From Evansella tamaricis (GTDB taxonomy: Bacteria; Bacillota; Bacilli; Bacillales; Salisediminibacteriaceae), in assembly GCF_019042215.1 (NCBI RefSeq), contig NZ_JAHQCS010000184.1, forward strand, positions 36,099-100,098: a stretch of DNA of 64,000 nucleotides, written 5' to 3'. This document shows, piece by piece, positions 18,059 to 26,713 of the stretch. Within the stretch, counting starts at the first letter, position 1; each line of letters starts with the position of its first letter. A program made the position numbers and the translations under genes. The notes under the pieces are model-generated. The model was not told where the DNA came from and did not search any database. It saw nothing but the letters and a program-made list of their open reading frames with translations.

Positions 18059-18072
18059 AGAACGTTTGTTCT
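18059..18072 (-). promoter_or_regulatory. LexA box of the YolD-like gene
   Basis: AGAACGTTTGTTCT is a palindrome of the GAAC-N4-GTTC type, extended on both sides to AAGAAC/GTTCTT. It sits 33-47 bp upstream of the start codon on the minus strand. Confidence 0.8.
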
Positions 18073-18271
18073 TATTTTACTCTAAAATTTAATCGAGAGC
18101 AAGGGGAGGTAAAAGTCTTAAGATATTGAATTATTAATTAAATTCTGAAGGAGGAAATGTTAAAAGAATCGTCATAAATTTATAACCAAATATGTACTGG
18201 AAAGATGTATAGTTAAGCTGTAAATAAAAGTGAGGTTCGTACAAAACCTTAGAGGGGAAAGGGCGTTTGTC

Positions 18272-18553
18272 ATGATTGTCAAAGATTTAGTCGAAACCAC
18301 AGAGTTAATGTTAGATGAAGTTGGGGAAAATGTTGCAGTAATATATGAACTGTTTGATAATGCAGATTGTCACTGTGATGGGGAGAAAGTGGAAGAAATA
18401 GAGTGTGATCCGGAAGAAGTGGTTCAAATTTTAGCCGGATGCTCAGTGGATTCATTAACAAATATTAAAACGTATCAAGTAGGGAAAGATTTCTCTTCCG
18501 TAGAAGAAGTTATAAACGATATTCGAAAAAACTATAAACATTTATTAAAATAA
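18272..18553 (+). CDS. Small acidic hypothetical protein
   Basis: I do not recognise this 93-residue protein. It is acidic and soluble with three cysteines in NADCHCDGEKVEEIECDPEE, which could bind a metal but form no known motif. The tail is helical (SSVEEVINDIRKNYKHLLK). The start is placed at the ATG at 18272, about 10 nt after GAGGGGAAAGGG; the frame is open from 18230 but without a ribosome site. It has its own terminator, so it appears to be a single-gene unit between the SOS gene and the phosphatase gene. Confidence 0.65.
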   Translation: MIVKDLVETTELMLDEVGENVAVIYELFDNADCHCDGEKVEEIECDPEEVVQILAGCSVDSLTNIKTYQVGKDFSSVEEVINDIRKNYKHLLK

Positions 18554-18589
18554 ATCAGGCTAATTCCAAATTTAATAATTCATCTCCCA

Positions 18590-18619
18590 AAAAAACCACA
18601 CTAAAAGGTGTGGTTTTTT
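18590..18619 (+). terminator. Terminator after the small acidic gene
   Basis: AAAAAACCACAC, a 6-nt loop and GTGTGGTTTTTT make a classic intrinsic terminator 36 bp past the stop. Confidence 0.9.
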
Positions 18620-18695
18620 GTAGTCGGTATTACTTTTTAATGTGGACTGTTATAATAAATGCAATGATAAAGAAGTTTAAAAGGGGTTTGGTATT

Positions 18696-19175
18696 GTGAT
18701 AAAAGTTCTATTCGTATGTCTCGGTAATATTTGCCGGTCTCCCATGGCGGAGGCTATTTTTAGACAGAAAGTAAACGAAGCGGAATTAGGCGAAGACATA
18801 GTTGTGGATTCTGCAGGGACGGGTAATTGGCATGTGGGAAACAGACCACATGAGGGAACCATTGAAATTTTAGAGAAACATAGCGTGAGTCATGCTGGGA
18901 TGTTAGCAAGACAAGTTATGCCGGACGATTTACAAGAGTACGATTATATTATAGGAATGGATGCATCCAATGTGGGAAATCTCCATCGACTTAAGGGGAC
19001 TGATAATAAGACTGGAGAGATAAGGCGTTTATTGGATTTTGTTCCTTCCAACTCCGTTGTGGATGTTCCAGACCCTTACTTTACTGGGAATTTCAAGGAA
19101 GTATATACGCTTGTGGAAGAAGGGTGTGAACGACTGTTAGCTCACATCCGTGAGAGGATGGGAGCGGGAAATTAG
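18696..19175 (+). CDS. Low-molecular-weight protein tyrosine phosphatase
   Basis: A 159-residue cysteine phosphatase of the YfkJ type. The N-terminus MIKVLFVCLGNICRSPMAEAIF is the P-loop (C-x4-x-R-S), and PDPYFTG near residue 128 gives the general acid Asp. SAGTGNWHVGNRPHEG is the family's conserved turn. YwlE-type arginine phosphatases have Thr in the P-loop; here the residue after Asn is Ile (CLGNICRS), which points to the tyrosine-phosphatase side. The start is GTG behind AAAGGGG. The terminator at 19239 follows, then the first repeat array. Confidence 0.93.
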   Translation: MIKVLFVCLGNICRSPMAEAIFRQKVNEAELGEDIVVDSAGTGNWHVGNRPHEGTIEILEKHSVSHAGMLARQVMPDDLQEYDYIIGMDASNVGNLHRLKGTDNKTGEIRRLLDFVPSNSVVDVPDPYFTGNFKEVYTLVEEGCERLLAHIRERMGAGN

Positions 19176-19238
19176 ATGTAAAGATGTTGCCTTGACGAAA
19201 TGGGGAAATCCTTAAAGCTGTAACGACGACAAATTAAA

Positions 19239-19279
19239 TAAGAAAACGTGTCTATCGAATAGGTAGACACGTTTTCTTA
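19239..19279 (+). terminator. Terminator after the phosphatase gene
   Basis: TAAGAAAACGTGTCTA and its exact complement with a 9-nt loop form a 16-bp stem. The first repeat unit begins at the very next base (19280). Confidence 0.85.
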
Positions 19280-19573
19280 TTGTCTAGCTCCAGCGCCTAC
19301 TCGCTACGGGGCACTTCGGAAGTGACAACTGAAGTCAAAGAGCGGACTTCTGTTGTCATTCCTCCACTGCCCTACGCTCGTGACCAAAGGCGCTTACGCT
19401 TTTCTTAAAAGGTAGAAAGTATAAGTTTTTGCACCTTCGGGCAAGTTGTCTAGCTCCAGCGCCTACTCGCTACGGGGCACTTCGGAAGTGACAACTGAAG
19501 TCAAAGAGCGGACTTCTGTTGTCATTCCTCCACTGCCCTACGCTCGTGACCAAAGGCGCTTACGCTTTTCTTA
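19280..19573 (+). repeat. Repeat locus 1: two identical 128-bp units with linker
   Basis: Units at 19280-19407 and 19446-19573 are identical over all 128 bp. A 38-bp linker, containing GCACCTTCGGGCAAG, joins them. Each unit holds CTTCGGAAG and the arms TGACAAC..GAAGTC / GACTTC..GTTGTCA, and ends GCGCTTACGCTTTTCTTA. This non-coding array fills most of the 489 bp between the phosphatase and asparagine synthase genes. Confidence 0.93.
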
Positions 19574-19664
19574 TTATTTTTTAAAAATGTTAAGGTACAT
19601 TGGACAAAGGGAAGTGAATAGCATGGTAAAAGATCAAATATATTGAAATGAGGGATAAAATAGT

Positions 19665-21512
19665 ATGTGTGGAATCACTGGTTGGATCGACTTTTATCGC
19701 CCGTTAACCCATCACACAAAAACGGTGGAAACTATGACAAAACCACTGGAATTCAGGGGACCTGATGCCACGAATACTTGGATAGGGGAACATGTGGCAT
19801 TTGGCCATAAGCGACTCATCGTAATTGATCCAACAGGTGGTAGGCAGCCTATGGTAAAGGAACATCAAGGAAATACGTTTACTTTATGCTACAATGGTGA
19901 GCTGTATAACACAGATGATATTCGTCAAGAGTTGCTTCGACTAGGTTATACATTCGAATCCCATTCCGATACGGAAGTACTACTAGTAGCATATATACAT
20001 TGGCGGGAACAATGCGTTGATAAATTAAATGGTATCTTTGCCTTTGCCATATGGGATGGGGATAAAAAACAAGTCTTTTTAGCAAGGGACAGACTTGGTG
20101 TTAAACCACTATTTTTTTATAAACTCGGCGAAGGGATTCTGTTTGGTTCAGAAATGAAAGCCATTTTAAATCATCCTGATGTGGATGCTGTTATTGATGA
20201 TGAGGGTCTCTGTGAAGTCCTCGGTTTAAGTCCTTCAAGAACACCAGGACATGGAGTATATAAGGGGATGGAGGAACTGCGTCCTGCCCATTGGATGAGG
20301 GTGTCCCAAACTGGGCTGGAAATAAGACGGTACTGGCAAGTGAAGAGTGAGAAACATGAGGACAATGTGGAAGAAACAGCTGAAAAAATCCGTTCCTTAT
20401 TTACTGATACAGTGCAAAGACAACTTGTTTCTGATGTGCCAGTATGTACTTTTCTATCTGGTGGTGTAGATTCCAGTGCTATCACAGCTATCGCTTCCAA
20501 TTATTTTAACGAGCAGGGGCGAGAGACATTAAAAACCTTTTCCATTGATTATGAAGAGAATGAAAAGTTTTTTAAGGAAAGTAAGTTCCAGCCCAATTCC
20601 GATGCCCCATGGGTGGAAAAAATGCATAAGGCGTTTGGAACAGAGCATAAAAACTGTATCCTCTCCAACGAATTATTATTTGACTACTTAAAAGATGCGG
20701 TTCGGTCAAGGGACCTGCCTGGGATGGCAGATATTGATTCGTCTCTATTATGGTTTTGCAAACAGATTAAACAAGATGTAACTGTAGGTTTATCAGGGGA
20801 ATGTGCCGATGAAATATTCGGTGGATATCCATGGTTCCACGACGAAAAAATGATGAATCAACCGACTTTCCCTTGGATGAGGTCTGTTCTAGAACGGGAA
20901 TCTATGCTTAAATCCCATTGGAGAGACAGACTTCAATTAGCGGATTATGTTCAGAAAAGATATCAGGAGACATTGGAAGAAGTCCCAGTATTAGAGGGAG
21001 AAACAGGTATAGACAGAAAAAGGCGAGAACTGTTCTATGTGAACATGATTTGGTTCATGATGACTCTCCTTGACCGGAAGGACCGGATGAGTATGGCAGC
21101 CAGTTTGGAAGTGCGGGTCCCTTTCGCAGACCATCGTCTTGTGGAGTACGTATGGAATATTCCATGGGAGATTAAAATGCACGGTAATCGAGAAAAAGGT
21201 ATTTTAAGGAAGGCGTTAGAGGGTATTCTACCTGATGAAATTTTATATCGAAAGAAGAGTCCATATCCTAAGACGCATCATCCCGTATATACGGAGCTAG
21301 TGACAAACGGATTAAAGGAAATTTTAAAGAAAGATTCTCCTTTGTTTGATTTATTTGACAAAAATGTTCTAAATCAGTTGGCAGAAACTAGTGGAACCTC
21401 CTTTAAAGAGCCTTATTTCGGACAATTGATGTCCGGTCCTCAATTAATTGCACACCTGATTCAAATGGATACGTGGCTGAAGGAATATAATGTGAAAATT
21501 GAAAGTAAGTAA
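19665..21512 (+). CDS. asnO: Glutamine-hydrolysing asparagine synthase, AsnO type
   Basis: The enzyme makes asparagine from aspartate, ATP and glutamine in the cytoplasm. The mature N-terminus MCGITGWIDFYRP has the catalytic Cys2 of the class II amidotransferase domain (to about residue 200), with FRGPDA and YNGELYN. The synthetase domain carries the pyrophosphate loop FLSGGVDSSAI. SLEVRVPFADHRLVEYV is a conserved C-terminal signature. At 615 residues and by its start it matches B. subtilis AsnO (YisO), the sporulation-linked paralogue, more than AsnB or AsnH. GAGGGATAA precedes the ATG. The gene starts 91 bp after repeat locus 1 and ends in a strong terminator. Confidence 0.92.
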   Translation: MCGITGWIDFYRPLTHHTKTVETMTKPLEFRGPDATNTWIGEHVAFGHKRLIVIDPTGGRQPMVKEHQGNTFTLCYNGELYNTDDIRQELLRLGYTFESHSDTEVLLVAYIHWREQCVDKLNGIFAFAIWDGDKKQVFLARDRLGVKPLFFYKLGEGILFGSEMKAILNHPDVDAVIDDEGLCEVLGLSPSRTPGHGVYKGMEELRPAHWMRVSQTGLEIRRYWQVKSEKHEDNVEETAEKIRSLFTDTVQRQLVSDVPVCTFLSGGVDSSAITAIASNYFNEQGRETLKTFSIDYEENEKFFKESKFQPNSDAPWVEKMHKAFGTEHKNCILSNELLFDYLKDAVRSRDLPGMADIDSSLLWFCKQIKQDVTVGLSGECADEIFGGYPWFHDEKMMNQPTFPWMRSVLERESMLKSHWRDRLQLADYVQKRYQETLEEVPVLEGETGIDRKRRELFYVNMIWFMMTLLDRKDRMSMAASLEVRVPFADHRLVEYVWNIPWEIKMHGNREKGILRKALEGILPDEILYRKKSPYPKTHHPVYTELVTNGLKEILKKDSPLFDLFDKNVLNQLAETSGTSFKEPYFGQLMSGPQLIAHLIQMDTWLKEYNVKIESK

Positions 21513-21524
21513 AAAAATGCAATT

Positions 21525-21557
21525 AAAAACCTTTCCCAATTTTGGGAAAGGTTTTTT
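21525..21557 (+). terminator. Terminator after asnO
   Basis: AAAAACCTTTCCCAA and TTGGGAAAGGTTTTTTTT form a tight stem with a T-run 13 bp past the stop. Confidence 0.92.
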
Positions 21558-21658
21558 TTACATTAATAATTTGGGATATTTTTATCTGAAATTCCCATAA
21601 ATACTTTTATTTTTTATGAAAAAAATAAAATCATAGAAAATAAAAGAGGAGTAATGAA

Positions 21659-22534
21659 ATGAAAAAAAATTGTATTACTTTATTGATGTTATTGCTATTC
21701 GTAGTTGGGTGTAATGAGAATGAAAATGCTTTTGATATGGGATCAGATAATTTAGAAGCACAAAACTGGAGGGAATTATACCATCCCCCATTAGGTGAAG
21801 GGGACCAGGATGGAGGTAATTGGAACGCTGTAGGGATGGATAATGATGATGATTCCATTTCCAGTGACAGTACTGCAATACCAAGTGAACAATATCCAGA
21901 GACAAAGGCAGTAAAAATTCAGGAAGCAAAATATAAATTTGTAGTGGATGGACAACAAAATTCTAATTGGAAACAACATTTGAAGAACAAATGGGGGGGA
22001 GGTACTAAAGAGCAACAAGGAACTTCTCCTGAACAAGGTTCACAGCAAGAACAAGCTCCTACAGAACAAGAAGCACCACCACAAGAGGAGCAGCAAGTCG
22101 AAACCACCCCACAACAGGAAACGGATCAGCAAACCAGTCCTCAAGGGGAGGCAGGCATTAGTGATTACGAAAGAAAAGTAATTGAATTGACAAACGTGGA
22201 AAGACGCAACAATGGTCTTCCAGACTTTGAAGCAGATGCACAGTTAAGCAGTGTTGCTAGAGCAAAGTCAAAAGATATGCAGGAAAATAACTATTTTTCA
22301 CACACAAGTCCAACATATGGTTCACCATTTGATATGATGAGAGATTTTGGAGTTTCTTATAAGACGGCAGGGGAGAATATTGCTCAAGGACAACAGACGC
22401 CGGAACAAGTCGTGCAATCCTGGATGAATAGCGAAGGTCATCGGAAGAACATTCTTAGTAGTGATTTTACTCATCTCGGAGTCGGATACGATCAGAATGG
22501 TCATCACTGGACACAAATGTTCATAAGTAAATAA
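21659..22534 (+). CDS. CAP-domain (SCP/PR-1) lipoprotein, YkwD-like
   Basis: A 291-residue lipoprotein. Residues 1-19 form a signal with lipobox LFVVGC, so the protein is anchored at the outer face of the membrane by Cys19. A spacer follows, with a Gln/Glu/Pro-rich stretch (about residues 115-170, QQGTSPEQGSQQEQAPTEQ). The C-terminal CAP domain has VERRNNGLPDFEADAQLSSVARAKSKDM, NNYFSHTSPTYGSPFDMM, AGENIAQGQQTPEQVVQSWMNS and GHRKNILSSDFTHLGVGY, with the usual His and Glu residues. Such YkwD-type domains are common on spore formers; some are spore-coat or germination proteins, but the role here is open. GAGGAG precedes the ATG. Confidence 0.9.
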   Translation: MKKNCITLLMLLLFVVGCNENENAFDMGSDNLEAQNWRELYHPPLGEGDQDGGNWNAVGMDNDDDSISSDSTAIPSEQYPETKAVKIQEAKYKFVVDGQQNSNWKQHLKNKWGGGTKEQQGTSPEQGSQQEQAPTEQEAPPQEEQQVETTPQQETDQQTSPQGEAGISDYERKVIELTNVERRNNGLPDFEADAQLSSVARAKSKDMQENNYFSHTSPTYGSPFDMMRDFGVSYKTAGENIAQGQQTPEQVVQSWMNSEGHRKNILSSDFTHLGVGYDQNGHHWTQMFISK

Positions 22535-22540
22535 TTTTAC

Positions 22541-22582
22541 GAGGCTGGGACAAAAGAATTTAAATACTTTTGATCCAGTCTC
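22541..22582 (+). terminator. GAGGCTGGGACA hairpin, imperfect copy
   Basis: GAGGCTGGGACAAAAG pairs with CTTTTGATCCAGTCTC, with mismatches in the middle, followed by TTTCTCTTT. It is the third member of the family seen at 7762 and 14111 and ends the CAP gene. Confidence 0.7.
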
Positions 22583-22628
22583 TTTCTCTTTACACAAACT
22601 GCAAAATTTTAAGCATATCAATTGCATT

Positions 22629-22665
22629 TTGTATAACTAAAATATAAAATTTGTATAACTATAAT
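22629..22665 (+). promoter_or_regulatory. Promoter region of the carotenoid operon with spaced direct repeats
   Basis: TTGTATAACTA occurs at 22629-22639 and 22651-22661, spaced exactly 22 bp (two 11-bp steps). The second copy runs into TATAAT (22660-22665). Together with the exact 11-bp repeat at 30864-30885, also on a carotenoid-gene promoter, it looks like an operator for one regulator. Confidence 0.55.
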
Positions 22666-22686
22666 ACAGTTAGTGGGGATGGGGAA

Positions 22687-24180
22687 ATGACAAAGGATAA
22701 AGTGGTGATCATCGGAAGTGGACCCGGTGGATTAGCTGCAGCAATGCTCTTGTCTGCCAAAGGATTTAACGTAAGGGTTTTAGAAAAACAGTCATATATA
22801 GGAGGGAGAACATCTTCCTTTTCAAGTGGTGAGTACACCTTTGATCTAGGCCCAACTTTCTTTAGTATGCCGTATATATTAGAAGAAATATTTGAGGAAT
22901 CAGATCGAAAATTAGCAAATTATATGACGTTAAAGAAATTAGATCCAATGTATACCTTATCCTTTGATGAATTTTCGCTTCAGGCCACTAGTGATCAAAG
23001 AAAAATGAGGGAGCATATAGAAAATCATTTTCCAGGATACGGTCAAAAGTATGATCTATTTATGAAAGAAACTAGGGCTAAAATGAATATGCTCCTGCCT
23101 ATTCTCCAAAGCAAATACGATTCCCTGTTTGATTATTTAAGGCGGAAGAGTATTAAGGCGCTCCCGTCTTTAGAGTTTGGAAAGAGCTTATATGATGTTC
23201 TTTCACGATACTTTGATGATGACAGACTTAAACTATCTTTTACTTTCCAATCAAAATATTTAGGAATGTCTCCATGGGAGTGTCCCGGTGCATTCAGTAT
23301 TCTGTCGTTTATGGAGCATGAATATGGAGTATACCACCCCATTGGTGGAGTTAATCAAATAACAAAAGCATTGGCGAAAGTGGTGGAAGAACACGGTGGC
23401 CAAATTCATAAAAATAATGGGGTCAGGAAGCTGGTTTTAAACGGAAATAAAGTCATTGGTGTGGAATTAGAGGATGGGGAAATTATCGAAGCAGACCATG
23501 TTGTGATGAATGCAGACTTTGCTTATGGGATGACCACGTTACTTGACGATACGAAAAGGAAAAAATATAAAAACGCGGAGCTTATAAAAAAAGATTATTC
23601 CTGTTCCACATTTATGATCTATGCAGGGGTAAAGAAAACGGTAAATTTAGATCATCATACAATCTATTTTTCTAAAGACTATAAAAAAAATGTGGAGCAG
23701 ATAACCAAAACTTTTGAACTATCCGAAGACCCATCTATTTACATTCAAAATGGTTCTGTAACAGATCCTACGCTAGCACCTGTCGGGAAATCTGCTCTTT
23801 ATATTCTAGCACCGGTTCCAAATAATTTAAGTGGAGTGGATTGGGAGAGAGAAAAAAGTAGTTTTAGAGATTTAATTTGGGACCAATTAGAACGTCGATC
23901 AGGTATTTCCTTGAGGAGCCACTTGGAAGAGGAAACGATACTAACGCCTCTTGATTGGGAGAGACAAAAATTTGTCTTTCAGGGGGCAACTTTTAATCTA
24001 TCACACCGATTAGGTCAAATGATGTATTTCCGTCCCCATAACCGGATGAAGGACATTGCCGGTTTATGGCTAGTGGGGGGTGGAACTCATCCGGGCAGTG
24101 GACTTCCAACTATTTTTGAGTCGGCAAGAATAACAACAAATTTACTAGTTTCATCGTATTCTAGAATGGGGGAGAGATAA
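22687..24180 (+). CDS. crtN: Carotenoid desaturase, CrtN/CrtI family
   Basis: This FAD enzyme introduces double bonds into a C30 carotene at the membrane. The N-terminus DKVVIIGSGPGGLAAAMLLSAKG binds FAD, followed by LEKQSYIGGRTSSF and FDLGPTFFSMP. The C-terminal motif GLWLVGGGTHPGSGLPTIFESAR is diagnostic of CrtI/CrtN desaturases. Length 497 residues is normal and the frame is intact. Of the three CrtN-family genes here it is the one most like classical phytoene/diapophytoene desaturase. The start is at 22687 behind GGGGATGGGG; an upstream in-frame ATG has no ribosome site. Its TAA overlaps the next ATG (TAATG), so the operon crtN - CrtN-like - crtM is translationally coupled. Confidence 0.88.
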   Translation: MTKDKVVIIGSGPGGLAAAMLLSAKGFNVRVLEKQSYIGGRTSSFSSGEYTFDLGPTFFSMPYILEEIFEESDRKLANYMTLKKLDPMYTLSFDEFSLQATSDQRKMREHIENHFPGYGQKYDLFMKETRAKMNMLLPILQSKYDSLFDYLRRKSIKALPSLEFGKSLYDVLSRYFDDDRLKLSFTFQSKYLGMSPWECPGAFSILSFMEHEYGVYHPIGGVNQITKALAKVVEEHGGQIHKNNGVRKLVLNGNKVIGVELEDGEIIEADHVVMNADFAYGMTTLLDDTKRKKYKNAELIKKDYSCSTFMIYAGVKKTVNLDHHTIYFSKDYKKNVEQITKTFELSEDPSIYIQNGSVTDPTLAPVGKSALYILAPVPNNLSGVDWEREKSSFRDLIWDQLERRSGISLRSHLEEETILTPLDWERQKFVFQGATFNLSHRLGQMMYFRPHNRMKDIAGLWLVGGGTHPGSGLPTIFESARITTNLLVSSYSRMGER

Positions 24181-25655
24181 TGAAGACAGCCATTATTGGT
24201 GGGGGGATAGGAGGAATGATTACTGCTTTATATTTAAGCTTGGAAGGGGAAGAAGTTACTATTCATGAGCGGCAAGACCGTTTAGGTGGCAGGTTGGCGT
24301 ATGTCAATGAAGCTGGTTTTAAAATCGATGAAGGTCCTACCATTATTTTATTACCAGAAATAATAAAAGGTATCCTTAAGGAACTTTCTGTGGAACTAAA
24401 AGAATTGGAGATGGTTTCTATTGATCCACTTTATCCCATTCACTTTCCTGATGGTAAGGTGTTTTTGAAGTGGAGAGATAAGGAACGGCAAAAGGAGGAA
24501 ATAAATCGGTGTTTTCCTGGGGAAGAGGTGGCGTTTGAAAGATATATGAACGAAATGGAAGAGAGGTTTATGGAGGGAAAAAAAGCATTCTTGGATCATA
24601 GTTTTATTCAAAAACGCTCTTTTTGGAAGAAAGAAAATGTCTTAACTTTATACAGACTTAAGGCGTATCAAACGGTGAAGAAGCAAGTGGAGAGTTATTT
24701 TCAATCAAAGTGTTTAAGAGAAGCTTTTTCCTTACAAACACTATACATAGGTGGATCCCCCTCAACCACTCCTGCCTTATATTCCCTTGTTCCCTACAGT
24801 GAGCATGAACATGGAGTGTGGTATTTAAAAGGTGGATATGCTCGTCTAGCAGAGATATTGACAAAGGAACTTGAGAAACGAAACATTGTGATTAACTATA
24901 ATAGCTCTGTTACAAAAGTCTATAAAGAAAAGGATCGCGCAACAGCATTAGAGTGTAATGGAAAGATACATCCATATGAACGGTTTATTTTAAATGGGGA
25001 TTTTCCATTAAGTGAAAAGTTACTTTATCCAAAAGAGAAAAAATCTCGTAAGTATATCCCCTCCTCTGGAACAGTTGTAATATACCTTGGTTTAAATGGG
25101 CGCCTGAATACAAACCATGTTCATCAATTTTTTATGGGCGATGACTTGGAAGGGTTGATGAAGGAAGTATTTGTAGAAAAATCCCTGCCACTAGACCCTT
25201 CCTTTTATGTATTTCATCCGTCTCTTATTGATGAAAGTTTAGCCCCTGCTGGAAAAAGCGTTGCCTATGTATTGATTCCAGTTCCATCCTCATCCACCAT
25301 ATCTCAGAGGGACTATGAATCTCTTGCAGAAAAGGTGCTTGTGAGATTAACAAAACAACTAGATCTTGACCTAGATAAAAAGATAATATGGAAAAAATTT
25401 AGAACCCCACTGGATGCCCAGCAGGAAGGATTGTTCGGAGTTGGAAGCTTTGGAATCGCCCCCACATTGTTTCAGTCTGGTGTTTTTAGACCGCAAGTCA
25501 AGCCATTTCCTTTAGATAATGTTTATGCAGTTGGAGCTTCCGTTCATCCTGGTGGCGGGGTTCCTATCGTAATGCAAGGGGCAAAAATTCTCGCAAATGT
25601 GATTCGATCAGAAAGGGAAGGGGAGAGTGAACATGAACAGAGAAGAAGCGTATGA
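24180..25655 (+). CDS. Second CrtN-family carotenoid oxidoreductase
   Basis: A 491-residue, intact FAD protein. It starts KTAIIGGGIGGMITALYLSLEGEEV, then RLGGRLAYVNEAGFKIDEGP, and ends with NVYAVGASVHPGGGVPIVMQGAK, close to the CrtN/CrtP type of staphyloxanthin-like pathways. In related bacilli clusters hold two or three such paralogues (CrtNa, CrtNb, CrtNc) that share desaturation and terminal oxidation; I cannot assign the step. It overlaps crtN upstream by 1 bp and crtM downstream by 23 bp. No disruption is visible, unlike its partner crtM. Confidence 0.85.
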   Translation: MKTAIIGGGIGGMITALYLSLEGEEVTIHERQDRLGGRLAYVNEAGFKIDEGPTIILLPEIIKGILKELSVELKELEMVSIDPLYPIHFPDGKVFLKWRDKERQKEEINRCFPGEEVAFERYMNEMEERFMEGKKAFLDHSFIQKRSFWKKENVLTLYRLKAYQTVKKQVESYFQSKCLREAFSLQTLYIGGSPSTTPALYSLVPYSEHEHGVWYLKGGYARLAEILTKELEKRNIVINYNSSVTKVYKEKDRATALECNGKIHPYERFILNGDFPLSEKLLYPKEKKSRKYIPSSGTVVIYLGLNGRLNTNHVHQFFMGDDLEGLMKEVFVEKSLPLDPSFYVFHPSLIDESLAPAGKSVAYVLIPVPSSSTISQRDYESLAEKVLVRLTKQLDLDLDKKIIWKKFRTPLDAQQEGLFGVGSFGIAPTLFQSGVFRPQVKPFPLDNVYAVGASVHPGGGVPIVMQGAKILANVIRSEREGESEHEQRRSV

Positions 25656-26488
25656 ACGTTGTAAAGAAGTTATTGACCATCATTCAAAAACATTCTCAAA
25701 GGCATTTCAGTATTTACCAAAGGAAAAAAAGCAGGCTGTATGGGCTATTTACGCTTTTTGCAGAACTGTCGATGATATCATTGATGAAGGAAAAAATCCT
25801 GAGAAAGAAATCCTAATGTTTGAAGAAAAGCTAGATATTTTCTCTCAAGGGGGTATTCCTGAACAAACGTTCCTATGGATTGCCCTTAGAGATACATTTG
25901 CGAAATTTAACTGTATTACTAAGCCTTATTATGACATGGTAAAAGGACAGAAAACGGACTTGGTTAAAACACATTACGATACGTATTCCGAACTCCAGGA
26001 ATACTGCTATCATGTTGCAAGTACGGTTGGTCTCATGCTTTTACCTGTACTTGCTCCGAAAAAACAGGCCACACTTCGGTTAAGTGCCATTCGCCTTGGT
26101 ATTGCGATGCAAATTACAAATATATTAAGGGATATTGGGGAGGATTACGAGAGGAACCGTATTTACATTCCGAAAGAATATCGTCAAAAATTTGGCTATA
26201 CGGATGAAATGATGCAAAAGCGTGAAATTAATTATCAGTTTATTAAGATGTGGGAATATTCTGGCGGAAATTGCAGATTATTATTACTCTACCAGTTTAG
26301 AAACCGTTTATTTATATCCTGTAAGGTCACAAATCCCGGTTAAAGCCGCTACTCTGTTTTACAGAGGTATACTTCAGTCCGTTCGTGATAATCAGTATGA
26401 TGTGTTTTCAAAGAGAGCATTTGTTTCTCCTCAACAAAAAAGGCTTATTATGAGTACTATTGAAACTAGTAAAGAACTGAGCATCTAA
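25633..26488 (+). pseudogene. crtM: Diapophytoene/squalene synthase CrtM, frameshifted
   Basis: CrtM condenses two farnesyl diphosphates into the C30 carotene backbone, the first step of the pathway. Frame 1 from 25633 reads through YAFCRTVDDIIDEG (first Asp-rich motif), then QITNILRDIGEDYERNRIYIP (second motif) to KMWEY, then leaves the family. Frame 2 continues LAEIADYYYSTSLETVYLYPV to the natural end KELSI at 26488. Removing one T from the TT at 26259-26260 restores WEYLAEIADYY and a protein of about 284 residues, the normal length. The frame-1 product would lack about 70 C-terminal residues. Cause is either a real +1 mutation or a sequencing error. Confidence 0.85.
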
Positions 26489-26513
26489 TGGAAGGAATGA
26501 CTTCGTGAATGGA

Positions 26514-26553
26514 AAAAGGTCACGTAACTCTAAGTCGGTTCCGTGATTCTTTT
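26514..26553 (+). terminator. Probable terminator of the crtN-crtM operon
   Basis: AAAAGGTCACGTAAC and GTTCCGTGATTCTTTT pair with two mismatches around a 9-nt loop. It is directly followed by repeat locus 2. Confidence 0.55.
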
Positions 26554-26712
26554 AATAGATAAGAATTTATAAGTTTTTGCACCATCGGGCATGCCACAGG
26601 ACGTGGCGTTTTGCCACGTTCTGCCCGATGGACGGATACTCTTCAGAGCGATGCTTGTAGAGGAAGAGGCACTGCCCTACCCTCGTGAGCTTAGGCGCAT
26701 GCGATTCTCTTA
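26554..26712 (+). repeat. Repeat locus 2: variant-head unit between convergent carotenoid operons
   Basis: It begins with the linker (GATAAGAATTTATAAGTTTT). A head with nested perfect arms follows, CCATCGGGC/GCCCGATGG outside and ACGTGGC/GCCACGT inside. The tail GGCACTGCCCTACCCTCGTGAGCTTAGGCGC is shared with the 128-bp units. The unit ends 2 bp before the stop codon of the crtP-like pseudogene on the minus strand. Confidence 0.85.
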
Positions 26713-26713
26713 T

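Noticed and set aside
18157..18177. Six-codon leader peptide (MLKESS) behind GAAGGAGG
   Set aside because: The ribosome site is only 3 nt from the ATG. No attenuator follows and the downstream gene has its own start.
19446..19646. ORF of 66 codons inside repeat locus 1 (similar ones at 36510 and, reversed, at 63703)
   Set aside because: The reading frames exist only because the repeat lacks stops in one frame. They have no ribosome sites, differ between copies and are not protein-like.
26222..26488. Independent 88-codon gene after crtM
   Set aside because: Its product is the missing C-terminus of CrtM, so it belongs to the frameshifted gene.
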